From: Planctomycetia bacterium
Lineage (GTDB): Bacteria > Planctomycetota > Phycisphaerae > UBA1845 > Fen-1342
Length of the DNA: 64,000 bases
Assembly: GCA_015709575.1 (NCBI GenBank)
Contig: CP054190.1
Location: forward strand, 3,594,616-3,658,615
Reading direction: 5' to 3'
Below the pieces are notes generated by a model. It did no database searches. It saw only the letters and a program-made list of their open reading frames with translations, and was not told the origin of the DNA. Positions 49,101-58,370 of this stretch are shown here, one piece after another (position 1 is the first letter of the stretch; the number at the start of each line of letters is the position of its first letter). The translations under genes and the position numbers were made by a program.

Positions 49101-50672
49101 TCCGACCCGCACGCCGCCAACCCCACCTTCACCGCGCCGCAGGGCACGCACGACGCCGTCATCACGTTCGAGCTGCGCGTCAGCGACGGCAAGGCCGTGT
49201 CGGTGGACAGCGTCTCGATCGCGGTCAGTGCCGAGAATGACGCGCCGACGGTCGAAATCGCCACGCCGGACGCCGTCCTGAGCGGCGGGGTTGTGAACCT
49301 CGCATCGAGCGCCTTTGACGCGGACTCGCCGGAGCTGAGCTACCAGTGGACGCAGGTCGGCGGGCCGAGCGTCGAGATGGAGAACGGCGGGCAGGCTTCG
49401 CCGAGCTTTGTGGCGCCGACGGTGAGCGAGCCGACCACGCTGCGATTTGAAGTCGCCGTCAGTGACGGGCACAACACGACCACCGAGACCATCGAGGTGC
49501 TGGTGCAGCCGCAGCCGGCGCAGCCGCCGGTCGCCGACGGTGGATCGGATGAGCCGGTTGTTGATGTGGTGAGCGATGAGCCGGTCGCCGACGGCGGATC
49601 GGATGAGCCGGTTGTTGATGTGGTGAGCGATGAGCCGGCGACGATGCCGCAGCCGCCGACCGATTCGAGCGACCCCGGTGACGGTTCGAACCCGCAGGCT
49701 GGCGATGTCGGTCCGACGACGAGCACTTCCAGCTCAGGGCATCACGCCGCGAATCCGACCACCGGTGCCGCGAATCCGACGCCCTCGAGTGCGGGTCCGG
49801 CCCCTGCCGGCGGCGGATCGCCGTCCACGACGGGAGCCGTATTCCCCACTGCGACCGCGGACGTCGGGCCGGCGAGCGCTGCGCCCACCACCAGCGGGGC
49901 AGCCCCGGCGCCGTCCACCACGAGCTTCACGCCGGCCAGCAACGGCGGATCAGCGCCGACTCCGTCCGGCGGGCTGCCGGCGACGAGCGCCACAGCACCT
50001 GATTCTGCACCGGGCGGCGCGCGGCCGTCTTCGGCCGAGTCGAACGAGGGCGGGTGGACCGGCGACGAAGACCTGCGCGTGCTGAATGCCGCGCCGACGG
50101 TCGCCGGCGTGGAAGTCCGGGATTCGGCCGCGGCGCGGGCCGAGCTGCTGCACCTCGGCGAGGAGCGGCTGGCGGCGCAGTTCCGCGAGCTGGCGGAATC
50201 GGCCGACCGCCTGGCCGACGAGGTGATGGACGTGCTTTCGCCGGTGTCGTCGGAGCCGCCGGATCGGATGGAGCTGCCGAACCTGCCGCCAGATGCGCGG
50301 CTTTCGGATGTGTTCACCGAGTCGCGTATTGGCGACGTCGAGCGCGGATTTGCGCCGGATGGGCGGGTATTGCCGCGTTCGAGCGCCGATCTGCCGCTCT
50401 CCGATGCGCGCGGGTCGGATCGCGACGATGACGGTGCGGAGCGGGAAACCCGCTCGGCGTATGCGGGACTCGGCGATCGTGCGTCGCGCGGGTCGGAGGC
50501 GGAGGGGCGCGGCCGGGGTGAAGAGGCGGATGAGCTGGCGACGGCCGGCGCGACGAGCGGGTTCTGGGCGACGCTGTGGGGGCTGGTGCGCGGCTGGACG
50601 GGCACGAGCACTTCGGCCGAGGAGTCGGCCCGGGATGCGGCCCGGCGCGAGGAGAACAATCGCCGGCGGTAG
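46134..50672 (+). CDS. Giant LEPR-XLL-type protein with RTX and PKD-like repeats
   Basis: A 1512-residue secreted protein from ATG 46134, just after AGGGGGAACC. The motif [13 protein letters not shown] at about residues 37-49 matches the LEPR-XLL N-terminal signature of exported Planctomycetes proteins. Residues about 80-245 are RTX calcium repeats of GGxGND type (nearly 20 copies). Repeats of about 95 residues with [16 protein letters not shown]... or similar (PKD/cadherin-like) occur at about 375-665 and 945-1130. Between them is a helical repeat region with [15 protein letters not shown] segments, and a second small RTX block at about 818-873. Residues about 1125-1310 are Pro/Thr/Ser/Ala-rich. 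It is probably a calcium-stabilised surface or matrix protein. The DNA of the RTX block is itself repetitive, so copy number may vary. Confidence 0.9.
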   Translation: MSRPNEPLNPQNPQGAESANDAKGRSPRKGRREAGFRVETLEQRILMSATWADAETGEAQSGASDDADVYNGSNNDDVADGGAGNDIMKGGNGNDTLFGGEGHDLLEGGNGNDILHGGDGHDLLEGGNGNDILHGGDGDDTLKGGNGNDQLFGGAGNDRLEGGKGNDLLEGGDGNDVLKGGSGNDELHGGAGNDTLEGGSGNDILHGGSGDDLLKGGSGNDEMFGGTGNDTLYGGKGNDLLDAGGGHDVMYGEQGNDTFRFSNAQDGDIYRVSGGSGTDTIDLKGYQSSQAVLSQGRIDVTGADGTSFTIHHSGIEKVEFANASVTPSTHGTDAAMINAAAAHAESVDTEPGSTSTGSGVTDANEDASDNESANVAPVADAGSDQTADAGQTVTLSASNSFDWDKSDSLTFEWVQTGGPAVELSDAHAHSPTFTAPSGVSNTDVTFELRVSDGQAVSTDVVVVHVNAADQAPSADAGPDMQVNEGEVVQLKGSATDPEGQALTYEWVQTGGPAVTLSDPHAASPTFEAPNLAGDARVTFELRVSDGTHTSIDTVAVDISAESEMPVASAGSDLRVYEGQSVGLSGLGSSDADTDDTLSYGWKQVGGPAVNLDNPSSPTPSFTAPDTTGLTKLTFEVTVTDAAGNTHTDTVEVTVADPQVEAQVQAMNYTQFRHLNGDQADYLTPAQIATIPSSDWFATMSAEARGSLDEAQVQALNTAKINIGHLTPEQREWLTDQQIQQLPYTNFRYVPADRIPDLSTTQIATIPSGDWFNTLSAQQRDSLTHEQIRSLKPGLSGVVFSGGDNADTLNGNSNVNRIIGGAGDDVLKGGAGNDVLEGGAGNDRLEGGDGRDWLIGGGGNDTMLGGAGNDRFSFENAAAGDVYTVDGGADHDTLDLAAFSSENVKVANGQVIVKLPDGGEFTINHENIETIRLADTSLLVSYNDAPQISAGGDQSVNEGEVVTLSASAQDADGDALTYEWVQTGGPAVSLSDPHAANPTFTAPQGTHDAVITFELRVSDGKAVSVDSVSIAVSAENDAPTVEIATPDAVLSGGVVNLASSAFDADSPELSYQWTQVGGPSVEMENGGQASPSFVAPTVSEPTTLRFEVAVSDGHNTTTETIEVLVQPQPAQPPVADGGSDEPVVDVVSDEPVADGGSDEPVVDVVSDEPATMPQPPTDSSDPGDGSNPQAGDVGPTTSTSSSGHHAANPTTGAANPTPSSAGPAPAGGGSPSTTGAVFPTATADVGPASAAPTTSGAAPAPSTTSFTPASNGGSAPTPSGGLPATSATAPDSAPGGARPSSAESNEGGWTGDEDLRVLNAAPTVAGVEVRDSAAARAELLHLGEERLAAQFRELAESADRLADEVMDVLSPVSSEPPDRMELPNLPPDARLSDVFTESRIGDVERGFAPDGRVLPRSSADLPLSDARGSDRDDDGAERETRSAYAGLGDRASRGSEAEGRGRGEEADELATAGATSGFWATLWGLVRGWTGTSTSAEESARDAARREENNRRR

Positions 50673-50699
50673 GCGGGCTCATCAGGCCCTCGGCTGACG

Positions 50700-51125
50700 G
50701 CGGGTTCGGTCGGGGATTGGCACGCCCTTTCAGGGCTTGGACGCGCAGCGCGGCGACACCCCAGGGCGTTGCGGTTACCCAGGGCGTTGCCCTGGGCTGA
50801 GGCTGGGATGCACCTTCGGTGCGACGGACGCGGGGATTGACGGTAGGTGCGGTGGTCGCGGGCATGCACCTTCGGTGCGACGGACGCGGGGATTGGCGGT
50901 AGGTGCGGTGGTGGCGGGGATGCACCTTCGGTGCGGTCAGAGAATCGGCGGCAACTGCGCGAGGCGAAGCCCGACACGACGGCGCTAGGCGAAGCCCAAC
51001 ACGACGGCGCGAGGCGAAGCCCGACACGACGGCGCGAGGCGAAGCCCAACACGACGGCGCGAGGCACGGAGCGCCCCAACGGGGCGATCCAGCCATAGCC
51101 CAGGGCAACGCCCTGGGTGACGGCC
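50700..51125. repeat. Repeat cluster: GCCCT hairpin, E hairpins, 25-bp tandem, inverted E
   Basis: CGCCCTTTCAGGGCTTG hairpin near 50717. Family E at about 50777-50830: CCCAGGGC-GTT-GCCCTGGG followed by GCACCTTCGGTGC; the GCACCTTCGGTGC hairpin recurs near 50866 and 50923. Four 25-bp units (GAGGCGAAGCCCGACACGAC type) start at 50961, 50986, 51011 and 51036. An inverted E copy, GCCCAGGGC-AAC-GCCCTGGG, lies near 51097, preceded by CGCCCCAACGGGGCG. Confidence 0.8.
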
Positions 51126-51179
51126 ACACTATGGGGGTTCTGTACGGAATATTCGCACGCCCTGAAGGTGGCGCGCCGT

Positions 51180-51860
51180 GCATGCTCACGCTGAGTACAG
51201 CGAGAGCATGCCACCCAACCGAAACAGCAACTGCACTACTCACGAGCAGTGGCACGTGCGACAGCTATGGCACATGCAGCAGCAACGGCACGTGCGAAAG
51301 CGGAGTACAAGCGACGCGAGTGCAGCGGGAAAGGATGGGCGGGTCGAGCTTTGGGCGTAGGGGGGGGGAACTCGACCCGCCCGGCATCAGGGACGCGAGA
51401 CTCGTTCACACTGGGCCCGTAACGGCCCGGAATCGCGGCGCGGACCGACGATTCCAGGCATGTCATCCATGAGCACGTTACGAGCCCAGCATCAAATTCA
51501 TGGCGTCGCGCGCGCCGGCCGTCTGGGCCGTGGCGCCGGTTTCAGCCGCCCGACGCGCGCTGACGCCGATTGTCCGAACTACACAACCGTCCAAACTACA
51601 CAACAGGCAACCAGTGGCTGAAGCCACTGGCTACGATCGATCGCCCTGCGGGCGAAGCGCCGATGAACAGCCGATCGTCGCGGGCGTGCGTTGCATGCTC
51701 ACGCTGAGTACAGCGAGAGCATGCCACCCGGACGCTCGTCGCGGCATTCCACGCAGGGCCGTGGGCGCCGTCTGCATGCTCACGCTGAGTACAGCGAGAG
51801 CATGCCACCCTGTTATCCGGTCACCCGGTTCTCCGGTTATCCGGTCACCTGGAAATCCGG
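51180..51860. repeat. Repeat cluster: three variant B hairpins, D hairpin pair, 17-bp tandem
   Basis: Variant B hairpins (GCATGCTCACGCTG/CAGCGAGAGCATGC) at 51180-51215, 51693-51728 and 51774-51809. Family D at 51611-51654 in the covarying form CCAGTGGCTGAAGCCACTGG. Near 51250 short GTGGCACGTGC-type units repeat. From about 51812 to 51866 a degenerate TCCGGTCACC/TCCGGTTAT unit repeats five times up to the ATP-cone gene end. Confidence 0.85.
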
Positions 51861-52460
51861 TCACTCTTCTCTGGCCGGCCAGCGCGAACCGACCGGCTTG
51901 CTCCACAGGACCGCTTCGACGTCGTCGCCGCTGGCGCCGCGCAGTCCCCACGACATCAATTCGTTCTCGATGACCTCGATTACCAGCGGCAGGCGCACCA
52001 CCCGAAAACCGAGGCCGAACACCCGCGATTCGACTTCGCCCGCCAACCCGCGGGCCACCGCGTGACGCACGCCGAAGCGGTTTTCCAGCAGGCCTACAAT
52101 CGCGGACTTCCGCCACGGGACCGCGCCGCGCTTCACCCTCGCGGGGTCAAACACCCGCAGGCGGTTGCGCGAGTCCGAGCGGCGACGACGGTGCGCCTCC
52201 AGCGCATCGGCCGCACCTTCGAGATTCGTACGACGCAGCACGGCGGTGACGCACTCAAACAGGTATCCGGTCGAGAGCGTGCAGGGGTCGAGCTGCTCGG
52301 CCAGGTGCATGCCGACCGCCCGCGCTAATGGACCGGCCAACTCCACCTCGCAGCCGCCCTCGGACAATCCGATGCGCAGGCAGCGCCGCAGCTTGGCTTC
52401 GCTGAAGCGCTCCGCCGCTCCGCCGTCCTTGGCGATCACTACCCGCGCCGCGTCGCTCAC
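51861..52460 (-). CDS. ATP-cone-like protein coupled to NrdR
   Basis: A 199-residue protein with GTG start at 52460, overlapping the NrdR stop by 4 bp (GTGA). Residues 5-95 fit an ATP-cone: VVIAKDGGAAERFSEAKLRRCLR, LARAVGMHLAEQLDP, LFECVTAVLRRTNLEGAADALEAHRRRR. The Lys that contacts nucleotide is kept but the canonical KRDG is KDGG. The C-terminal half (RKSAIVGLLENRFGVRHAVARGLAGEVESRVFGL) has the helical look of a second, divergent cone-like repeat, and no zinc ribbon is present. It probably senses adenine nucleotides together with NrdR. Confidence 0.75.
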   Translation of the reverse strand: MSDAARVVIAKDGGAAERFSEAKLRRCLRIGLSEGGCEVELAGPLARAVGMHLAEQLDPCTLSTGYLFECVTAVLRRTNLEGAADALEAHRRRRSDSRNRLRVFDPARVKRGAVPWRKSAIVGLLENRFGVRHAVARGLAGEVESRVFGLGFRVVRLPLVIEVIENELMSWGLRGASGDDVEAVLWSKPVGSRWPAREE

Positions 52461-52978
52461 GCCTTTGCCTCGCCGGATGACTCAGATTCGAAGAGACTCT
52501 GCTGTCCCGGGATGTCGTCGGCCGACCGCTCGATCACGTCCTGCGCCTCGTCGATGAAGTCGCCGACGTCCTCAAACTGCCGATAGACGCTGGCGAATCG
52601 CACATAGGCCACCTGGTCCACTCGCCGCAGCACCTGCGCGATTCGCTCACCGATGGACTGGCTCGATACCTCCCGCTCGAAATTCGAGACCAGGTACTCC
52701 TCGACTTCGTCCGCGATCTGCTCGATCCGCTCGGACGAGACCGGGCGCTTGTAGGCGGCGTGCCGGATGCCCTCGATCATCTTCGACCGGTCGTAGGGCA
52801 TGCGCGAGCCGTCGCGCTTGATCACCGCCAGCCGGATCGTCTCCTCGAGGCGCTCATAGGTCGTGTAGCGCCGCTGACACCTGAGGCACTCACGCCGACG
52901 CCGGATGCTCACCCCGCCGTCGCTGGCGCGGGAGTCGATCACCTTGTCGTCGTTCGCCTTGCAGTAGGGACATCGCAT
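52457..52978 (-). CDS. nrdR: Transcriptional repressor NrdR
   Basis: A 173-residue regulator from ATG 52978. The zinc ribbon is CPYC (C3, C6) and CLRC (C31, C34), with RRRRECLRCQRRYTTYER in between, the family signature. The ATP-cone follows from LAVIKRDGSRMPYDRSKMIEGIRHAAYKRPVS to AQVLRRVDQVAYVRFASVYRQF. About 20 residues more than usual are added at the C terminus. It represses ribonucleotide reductase genes when dATP is bound; none is in the window. The next gene is translationally coupled. Confidence 0.97.
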   Translation of the reverse strand: MRCPYCKANDDKVIDSRASDGGVSIRRRRECLRCQRRYTTYERLEETIRLAVIKRDGSRMPYDRSKMIEGIRHAAYKRPVSSERIEQIADEVEEYLVSNFEREVSSQSIGERIAQVLRRVDQVAYVRFASVYRQFEDVGDFIDEAQDVIERSADDIPGQQSLFESESSGEAKA

Positions 52979-53063
52979 GCCGTGATGTGCTCGGGTCGGT
53001 TGACCGCGTGGACCGGGCTAGTGGCCCGTTTGCCGATTTCTTTCCGCATCCGCCGCCCGCGCT

Positions 53064-53082
53064 GTTTACACTATACCTTGAT
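53064..53082. promoter_or_regulatory. Possible partial NrdR-box-like site
   Basis: GTTTACACTATACC contains ACACTATA, one half of the NrdR-box consensus (ACACWATAT-type); the second half is not matched. It lies between nrdR (-) and the MBL gene (+), where an autoregulatory box would be expected. TATAGT on the minus strand could double as a -10 for nrdR. Confidence 0.25.
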
Positions 53083-53198
53083 CCACGAAGAGGCTAATCC
53101 CCAACATCCGGTATGTCAACCGCTCACGGCGCACTTTTGCAAACTTTTCCAGCGCTGCGCCGACACGCGTCAGTGCTTTCGCTATAAGTGGCCCGCTC

Positions 53199-54095
53199 AT
53201 GGCAACGCCCATCGCCGAATTCGAACACGAAGGCATCCGCCTGGTCGGCTCCTCGCTGGCCGGTGAGGAGACGTTCGTCGTCGCGCCGGAATTGAACATC
53301 GCGTTTGACGTCGGTCGCGCGCAGCAGGAGCTGCTGGCGGTGGACAACGTATTTCTCTCGCACGGCCACATGGATCACGCCGCCGGCGTGGCCTACTACT
53401 TCTCGCAACGGATGTTCATCGACAATCAGCCGGGGGTGGTCTTCGCGCCGGAGCCGCTGGTCGATCCGTTGCAGCGGCTGATGCGCCTGTGGGCCGAGAT
53501 CGACGGCCACGAGCCGGCGGCAAACATTGTCGCGGCGGTTCCCGATCGCGACATTCCGCTGCGGCGCGACCTGGTGGTGCGGCCGTTTGCGGTCAATCAC
53601 CCGTGTCGGCGTCAGGGGCGGCCGACGGTGCAGGCGCTGGGCTTCGTCGCCATCGAGGTGCGCCAGAAGCTCAAGCCGGAGTTCGTCGGACTCGAAGGGC
53701 CGCAGCTCATCGAATTGAAGAACCGTGGTGAGGAGATCACGCGCACGCTGGAGCTGCCGCTGATCGCGTATTGCGGGGACACGGCCATCGGCCCGTGGCT
53801 GGATCGCGAGGACGTGCGGAAGGCGAGGGTGCTGCTGCTGGAGTGCACGTTTGTCGAGCCGGATCACATCGATCGGGCCCGCGCCGGATATCACCTGCAC
53901 GTGCGCGACTTGCGCGAAATCGTGCCGAAACTCGCCAATGAGCGCATCCTGCTGACGCATCTCTCGCGGCGGACGGCGTTGCGCGACGCGCGCGCGATTC
54001 TGTGTGAGCAACTGGGCGAGGAAATGGCGGCGCGGCTGAGCTTCTTCATGGAGTTCCGCCGGCGCGGCGGGCGCAGCCAGCCGGCGACGATCTGA
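53199..54095 (+). CDS. MBL-fold hydrolase, RNase Z-like
   Basis: A 298-residue metallo-beta-lactamase-fold protein from ATG 53199. The metal motif is FLSHGHMDHAAGVAYY (about residues 51-66, HxHxDH). CGDTAIGPWLD contributes another Asp, ECTFVEPDHIDRARAGYHLHV a further His, and LLTHLSRR the last His. The order fits tRNase Z / RNase BN-like enzymes that process tRNA 3' ends. The usual flexible arm is not obvious, so a different phosphodiesterase role is possible. It stands alone between nrdR and the beta-helix gene. Confidence 0.85.
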   Translation: MATPIAEFEHEGIRLVGSSLAGEETFVVAPELNIAFDVGRAQQELLAVDNVFLSHGHMDHAAGVAYYFSQRMFIDNQPGVVFAPEPLVDPLQRLMRLWAEIDGHEPAANIVAAVPDRDIPLRRDLVVRPFAVNHPCRRQGRPTVQALGFVAIEVRQKLKPEFVGLEGPQLIELKNRGEEITRTLELPLIAYCGDTAIGPWLDREDVRKARVLLLECTFVEPDHIDRARAGYHLHVRDLREIVPKLANERILLTHLSRRTALRDARAILCEQLGEEMAARLSFFMEFRRRGGRSQPATI

Positions 54096-54237
54096 GATCG
54101 GCGCGTGGGGCGCGGTGGAGACGGGTTGTTGCGCGAAATCGCGACGGTTTGCGGTAAAATGCCGCGAAAAGGCGCTGTTTCACGCAAGGCGACGCAACCG
54201 CGTTCGCCGCGGCGCCCGACCGGACGAGGGAGCAGGC

Positions 54238-55923
54238 ATGCCCCGTTTGATCGCTACTCAGTGGCTCGCGCCGCGCGTCGGGTGCGCCGCGGCCGTGCTG
54301 CTTGTCATCGCCCCCCTTCCGGGCATTGCCGCGGTCCTGCACGTACCCGCGGACTATCCAACCATCGCGGCGGCAGTGGCGGCGGCGACAAGCACGGATG
54401 AGGTGCACGTGGGTCCGGGGGTCTACACGGAACGGCTCGATCTCTCATCGCGCCGGTTGACGCTGCGCGCGACGGCCGGTCCGGCATTCACCACGATCGA
54501 CGGCGAAGGGCTGGGCACCGTCATCACGTGGACCAACGCCGTATCGGGCAGCGTGCTGGAGGGCTTTCAGATCATCAACGGGCGCGGCGCGCCCGGCGCC
54601 GCGGGGCAGCCGACGTCGGGGTTTCAGAACGGAGCGGCGGGACGCGCCGGCGGGTTACGGGCGTCCGGCGTGCTGGTCGTGCGGAACTGCGTTTTCATGA
54701 ACAACGTCGGCGGCGCGGGCGGCGACGGGGCGGATTCAATCGTTGGGCAGTTCGACGCCGGGCATGGCGGAACCGGCGGCGCAGGGGCGGTCAGCGCGGA
54801 CGGTCCGGATTTCTTCGGGCGCATCTATTACTGCACGTTCTACAACAACAGCGGCGGTCGCGGCGGTGCGGCCGGTCGCGGTCACGTGCTGGAATCGCAA
54901 CCGGGGCTGGCCGGGCTGGCCGGCCCGGGCGCACTGGCGATGTCCGGCCCGACGCCGACACCGACGCTTTGCAGCTTTCTAGCGAATTTCGGCGGCACCG
55001 GCGGGCGCGGCGCGGATGCGTCGCAGTATTTTAACCTCGCATCCCAGGCGGGTATGGGCGGATCAGGCGGCGCCGGCGCGGTGGCGATGTATGGCGGTCA
55101 GCCGACACTGGCCAATTGCCTGTTTGCCCGGAATCAGGGCGGTTCCGGCGGAGAGGGCGGCGCTGGCGCAACGCCCGATGGCGGCTCAGCGGTACCGGGT
55201 GCGATCGGCGGAAGCGGCGGCGCTGGCGTGATCTCCACGAGCACCGCCCTCACGACGCGAAGCTGCACGTTGGTTGAGAATGCCGGTGGAACGGGCGGCA
55301 CAGGCGGGGCGATGGGTGGTGGGGCGGGCAGTAACGGTCCATCAACCGCGCTGGCGCTCAGCTCGCACTCGATCCGCAACACGGTTTTCCACCTGAACGC
55401 GGGGCCGCAATTCGCCGGCTCGATGCCCATCGGCTCAAACTGCGCATCCGATTTCGTCCTGGTCGGCGGAGCGAACGTCGCGTTCGCGGGTGAGTTTGTC
55501 CACGGCTATCGACCAGGGCCCGGTTCGCCGTTGATTGATCGCGGCCATGTGTTCGATCTACCCATGGACACGTTGGACGTCGATGGCGACTTCCTCACGG
55601 GCGAGAGTTTGCCGGTGGACCTGGCGGGAATTTCGCGGCGGATCGACGATCCGGCAGTCGCGGACACGGGCGTCGGGCCGCCGCCGATGCCGGATATCGG
55701 GGCGTACGAGCGGCTGCCGACGTTCACGGTGACGGCGGGCGACATGAACTGCGACGGGCGCTTTGACAATTACGACATTGACGTTTTTGTGCTGGCGCTG
55801 GTGCAGCCGGTGGTGTATGGACACGTGCATCGCAATTGCTCGCTGCTGGCGGGGGATTTTGACGCGGATGGCGCGCTGACGAACTTTGATATTGATGCGT
55901 TCGTGGCGGCGCTCTTGGAGTAG
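54238..55923 (+). CDS. Secreted Gly-rich beta-helix protein with dockerin-like end
   Basis: A 561-residue protein from ATG 54238 with GAGGGAG upstream. The signal peptide (1-32) ends PGIAAVL. From about 36 the pattern of pectin-lyase-like right-handed helices begins: VPADYPTIAAAVAAATSTDEVHVGPGVYTERL. The middle (about 110-390) is dominated by GGxGGxG loops. The C terminus holds two EF-hand-like loops, DMNCDGRFDNYDIDVFVLAL and DFDADGALTNFDIDAFVAAL, which fit the dockerin-like module common in Planctomycetes secreted proteins. It is probably a surface or extracellular polysaccharide-binding protein; no catalytic acids of a lyase stand out. Confidence 0.85.
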   Translation: MPRLIATQWLAPRVGCAAAVLLVIAPLPGIAAVLHVPADYPTIAAAVAAATSTDEVHVGPGVYTERLDLSSRRLTLRATAGPAFTTIDGEGLGTVITWTNAVSGSVLEGFQIINGRGAPGAAGQPTSGFQNGAAGRAGGLRASGVLVVRNCVFMNNVGGAGGDGADSIVGQFDAGHGGTGGAGAVSADGPDFFGRIYYCTFYNNSGGRGGAAGRGHVLESQPGLAGLAGPGALAMSGPTPTPTLCSFLANFGGTGGRGADASQYFNLASQAGMGGSGGAGAVAMYGGQPTLANCLFARNQGGSGGEGGAGATPDGGSAVPGAIGGSGGAGVISTSTALTTRSCTLVENAGGTGGTGGAMGGGAGSNGPSTALALSSHSIRNTVFHLNAGPQFAGSMPIGSNCASDFVLVGGANVAFAGEFVHGYRPGPGSPLIDRGHVFDLPMDTLDVDGDFLTGESLPVDLAGISRRIDDPAVADTGVGPPPMPDIGAYERLPTFTVTAGDMNCDGRFDNYDIDVFVLALVQPVVYGHVHRNCSLLAGDFDADGALTNFDIDAFVAALLE

Positions 55924-55934
55924 CGCGAGCGAGC

Positions 55935-56600
55935 GTTGGGGCGCCCTTTCAGGGCTTGCTTGGGCGGCGGAACTGATCCCCGCTGCGTTGCGCTGACCCA
56001 GGGCGTTGCCCTGGGCTGAAGCTGGGATGCACCTTCGGTGCGACAGACGTCCGGATACGCCATCGTTGCGGTCGCTGGTGCGAGAACCCTTTCTCGCACC
56101 AGCAGGTAGACCAGCAGCGGCAGAATCCCGCATCGGCGGACCCGGGAAAGGATTCCCGAAGACGGGGTGCGAGAAAGGGTTCTCGCACCAGCAGACTGAT
56201 AGCAGCCCGTTGAAGAAGTCCATTCGGGGCATTCTCGACCCCGCTGGCGCTGTCGATAACGCGGTTTTTCAGAGCCGCGGCGACTTAATCAACGGACTGA
56301 TAGGGGCGAACTATCCGAAGCCGAGGGCAACGCCCTGGGAAGGCAGCAACGCCCTGGGAAGGCAGCAACGCCCTGGGAAAACAGCAACGCCTTGGGAAGG
56401 CAGCAACGCCCTGGGAAAACAGCAACGCCCTGGGAAGGCAGCAACGCCCTGGGCGACGGCTCGCATGCTCACGCTGAATACCGCGAAGGCATGCCACCCG
56501 CCACCGCCGTCATTCCACTGTCATACGCGCCGCGACATGCCTACGCGGAGTACCGCGAAGGCATGCCACCCGCCGCGAAGGCATGCGACCCGCCGCTGTT
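55935..56600. repeat. Repeat cluster: E hairpins, A hairpins, 19-bp tandem, two B hairpins
   Basis: GCGCCCTTTCAGGGCTTG near 55944. Family E at about 56000-56045 (CCCAGGGC-GTT-GCCCTGGG, then GCACCTTCGGTGC). Family A hairpins near 56078-56102 and 56145-56195. A 19-bp tandem (AACGCCCTGGGAAGGCAGC and an AAAACAGC variant) runs from about 56325 to 56455 in seven copies and is derived from half an E hairpin. Family B hairpins at 56463-56498 (a mixed-arm copy) and 56535-56570, with an extra B arm after it. No gene is apparent in 55924-56716. Confidence 0.85.
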
Positions 56601-56716
56601 GAGACGTCACCCACCTCGCTGCAGGCGCGTCGCGCCGCACCCGACAAAATGCCCCGGAACGGCGCCCCCTTGAGCCGGTTTGCGTCCTGACGCGGCCTTG
56701 AGTAGCGTGTACCCCC

Positions 56717-58258
56717 ATGACTCCGATCCCGATGATGGGGCTTTATTTCAATCTCACCGGCCGGTGGAAAACCAACGCCGGGGCCGTTCTCGGGCTGCTG
56801 GCAATCGTGCTGTTCGGCTCGTTCCTCCAGTACCGCGCGAGCGGCACTGCGGCGGTGCGCGACGTAGCGGGCACGTGGACGGGGATCCTGCTGGTGCTGC
56901 AGTGCATCGCGCTGCTGCTGTTCGGGCCGTCCTCCGTTCGGAAGGCGGTGGCCCGCGATTTTCAAACAGGAATGATGGAGTCGATCCGGCTGACTCCGAT
57001 CCCGAGCCTGGGCATCGCGGTCGGCTACCTGCTGGGCCCGATGATGACTGCGCTGTTCGTCGCGGGCGGGGCGGCGCTGGCCGGGGCGGCGATGAGCGGA
57101 TTGCTGGCCTACGACATGAACGCGCCATGGATGGTGACGACCTGGTATCTCGGGCAGATCGGCCTGCTGATCATGTCGCTGCTGTACGGCTCGTTCGTGC
57201 TGATGATCTCGCTGGCCGTGGGCGGCAAGGGCAACCCGCTGGGGCTGATGTTCCTGGTCGGCTTCGCGGGCGCGGCGGTGATTCAGCACGTACCCGGGCT
57301 GATGCTGCTGTCGGGGCTGTACAGCGTGACGTCGGTGATGAGCGCCGTAACGCCGCGGGCGACGCTGGCGCCGCTTTCGACGGCGGAGCAGCTCGGCATG
57401 CTGGCGTCGCCGATGCTGCAAGTCATCTTCGCCGGGCTGTTCATCGTGGCCGGTGCGCGGAAGATCCGCAGCCCGGACCGCCCACTGTTTGACGTGCGGC
57501 TGGGGCTGGTGCTGATGATGCTCTCGGCGGCGGCACTGCTGCTGGGAGTGCTGGTGAAGCCGTCGGCAAGCGTGTTCGGTGGCTGGACATCCAACGCACC
57601 GACGGTCGTGGTGTCCACCAGCGTGTTCACCCTTGTGGCGCAGGTGCCGCTGCTGGCGGCCGCGGCGGCGTCGCTGCGGCTGCGAGTCTCCGCGCAATAC
57701 GGCGACCTGCCGGTCACCGCCGCCCGTTCGCGCGGGGCGCTGCTGGACGCGATGCCGGTGTTTATCGGGCTGGGTGTCCTGGCGCTGCTGATGCTGCTTG
57801 CCGACGTCGGCTCGACCGCTTTCAGCCTGTTTTCGTGGAGCGCCCATGCTGCGCAGCGCGCGACGGCGGTGTTTGCATGCGTATTGCTGTCGATCTTCGC
57901 GGATTACCAGTTTTTTCGCCTGATTCTGGCCGCCGGGCGAAAAGTGCTGGGGATGTTCGTGCTGTGGTGCGTGGCGGCGAAACTGTCGCCGCTGATTTTC
58001 GAGGCGATTGTGCTGACCGCGTCGGATTTCGACGGGCAGTTTGGCGCGGCGGGGGTTTCCGGCGCCTCGCCGTTCGGGGCGCTGGGTCTGCTGTTTTCAC
58101 CGGCGGGCAGCCCGTGGGTCGGCGTGGTGGTGCAACTGGTGCTGGCGCTGGTGATGTTCAGTTGGGCGAACCGGGCGACGTGGCGGGCGTTGGAAACTGC
58201 GGCCCGCAACGCGGCCGACGTGGTACCGGCGCGGCCGCTGGAAGCGCCGACGGCGTGA
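56717..58258 (+). CDS. Polytopic membrane protein, ABC-2-permease-like
   Basis: A 513-residue protein from ATG 56717 with about twelve hydrophobic segments. The first half resembles ABC-2-type permeases: VRKAVARDFQTGMMESIRLTPIPS precedes long hydrophobic helices, a layout seen in transporters that move lipids or polysaccharides. No ATPase gene is adjacent, which leaves the pump incomplete here or the match only superficial. No signal peptide is needed. It is 112 bp upstream of mqnE on the same strand. Confidence 0.7.
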   Translation: MTPIPMMGLYFNLTGRWKTNAGAVLGLLAIVLFGSFLQYRASGTAAVRDVAGTWTGILLVLQCIALLLFGPSSVRKAVARDFQTGMMESIRLTPIPSLGIAVGYLLGPMMTALFVAGGAALAGAAMSGLLAYDMNAPWMVTTWYLGQIGLLIMSLLYGSFVLMISLAVGGKGNPLGLMFLVGFAGAAVIQHVPGLMLLSGLYSVTSVMSAVTPRATLAPLSTAEQLGMLASPMLQVIFAGLFIVAGARKIRSPDRPLFDVRLGLVLMMLSAAALLLGVLVKPSASVFGGWTSNAPTVVVSTSVFTLVAQVPLLAAAAASLRLRVSAQYGDLPVTAARSRGALLDAMPVFIGLGVLALLMLLADVGSTAFSLFSWSAHAAQRATAVFACVLLSIFADYQFFRLILAAGRKVLGMFVLWCVAAKLSPLIFEAIVLTASDFDGQFGAAGVSGASPFGALGLLFSPAGSPWVGVVVQLVLALVMFSWANRATWRALETAARNAADVVPARPLEAPTA

Positions 58259-58370
58259 CACGCCCCGTCGCCTCGGCGAGAATCCGGTTCGGCCGGGCGG
58301 CACGTGCGGGCGCCTCAGACGGCACACCGATCGGCGGCGTGCGGATTCGGGGAACGGGAGCGATCGAACG

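Noticed and set aside
51468-51625. Short minus-strand frame ending in a plausible peptide (ETGATAQTAGARDAMNLMLGS)
   Set aside because: Only about 50 codons from a GTG, starting inside a family D hairpin and with no ribosome site. It could be the tail of a decayed gene but I cannot support it.
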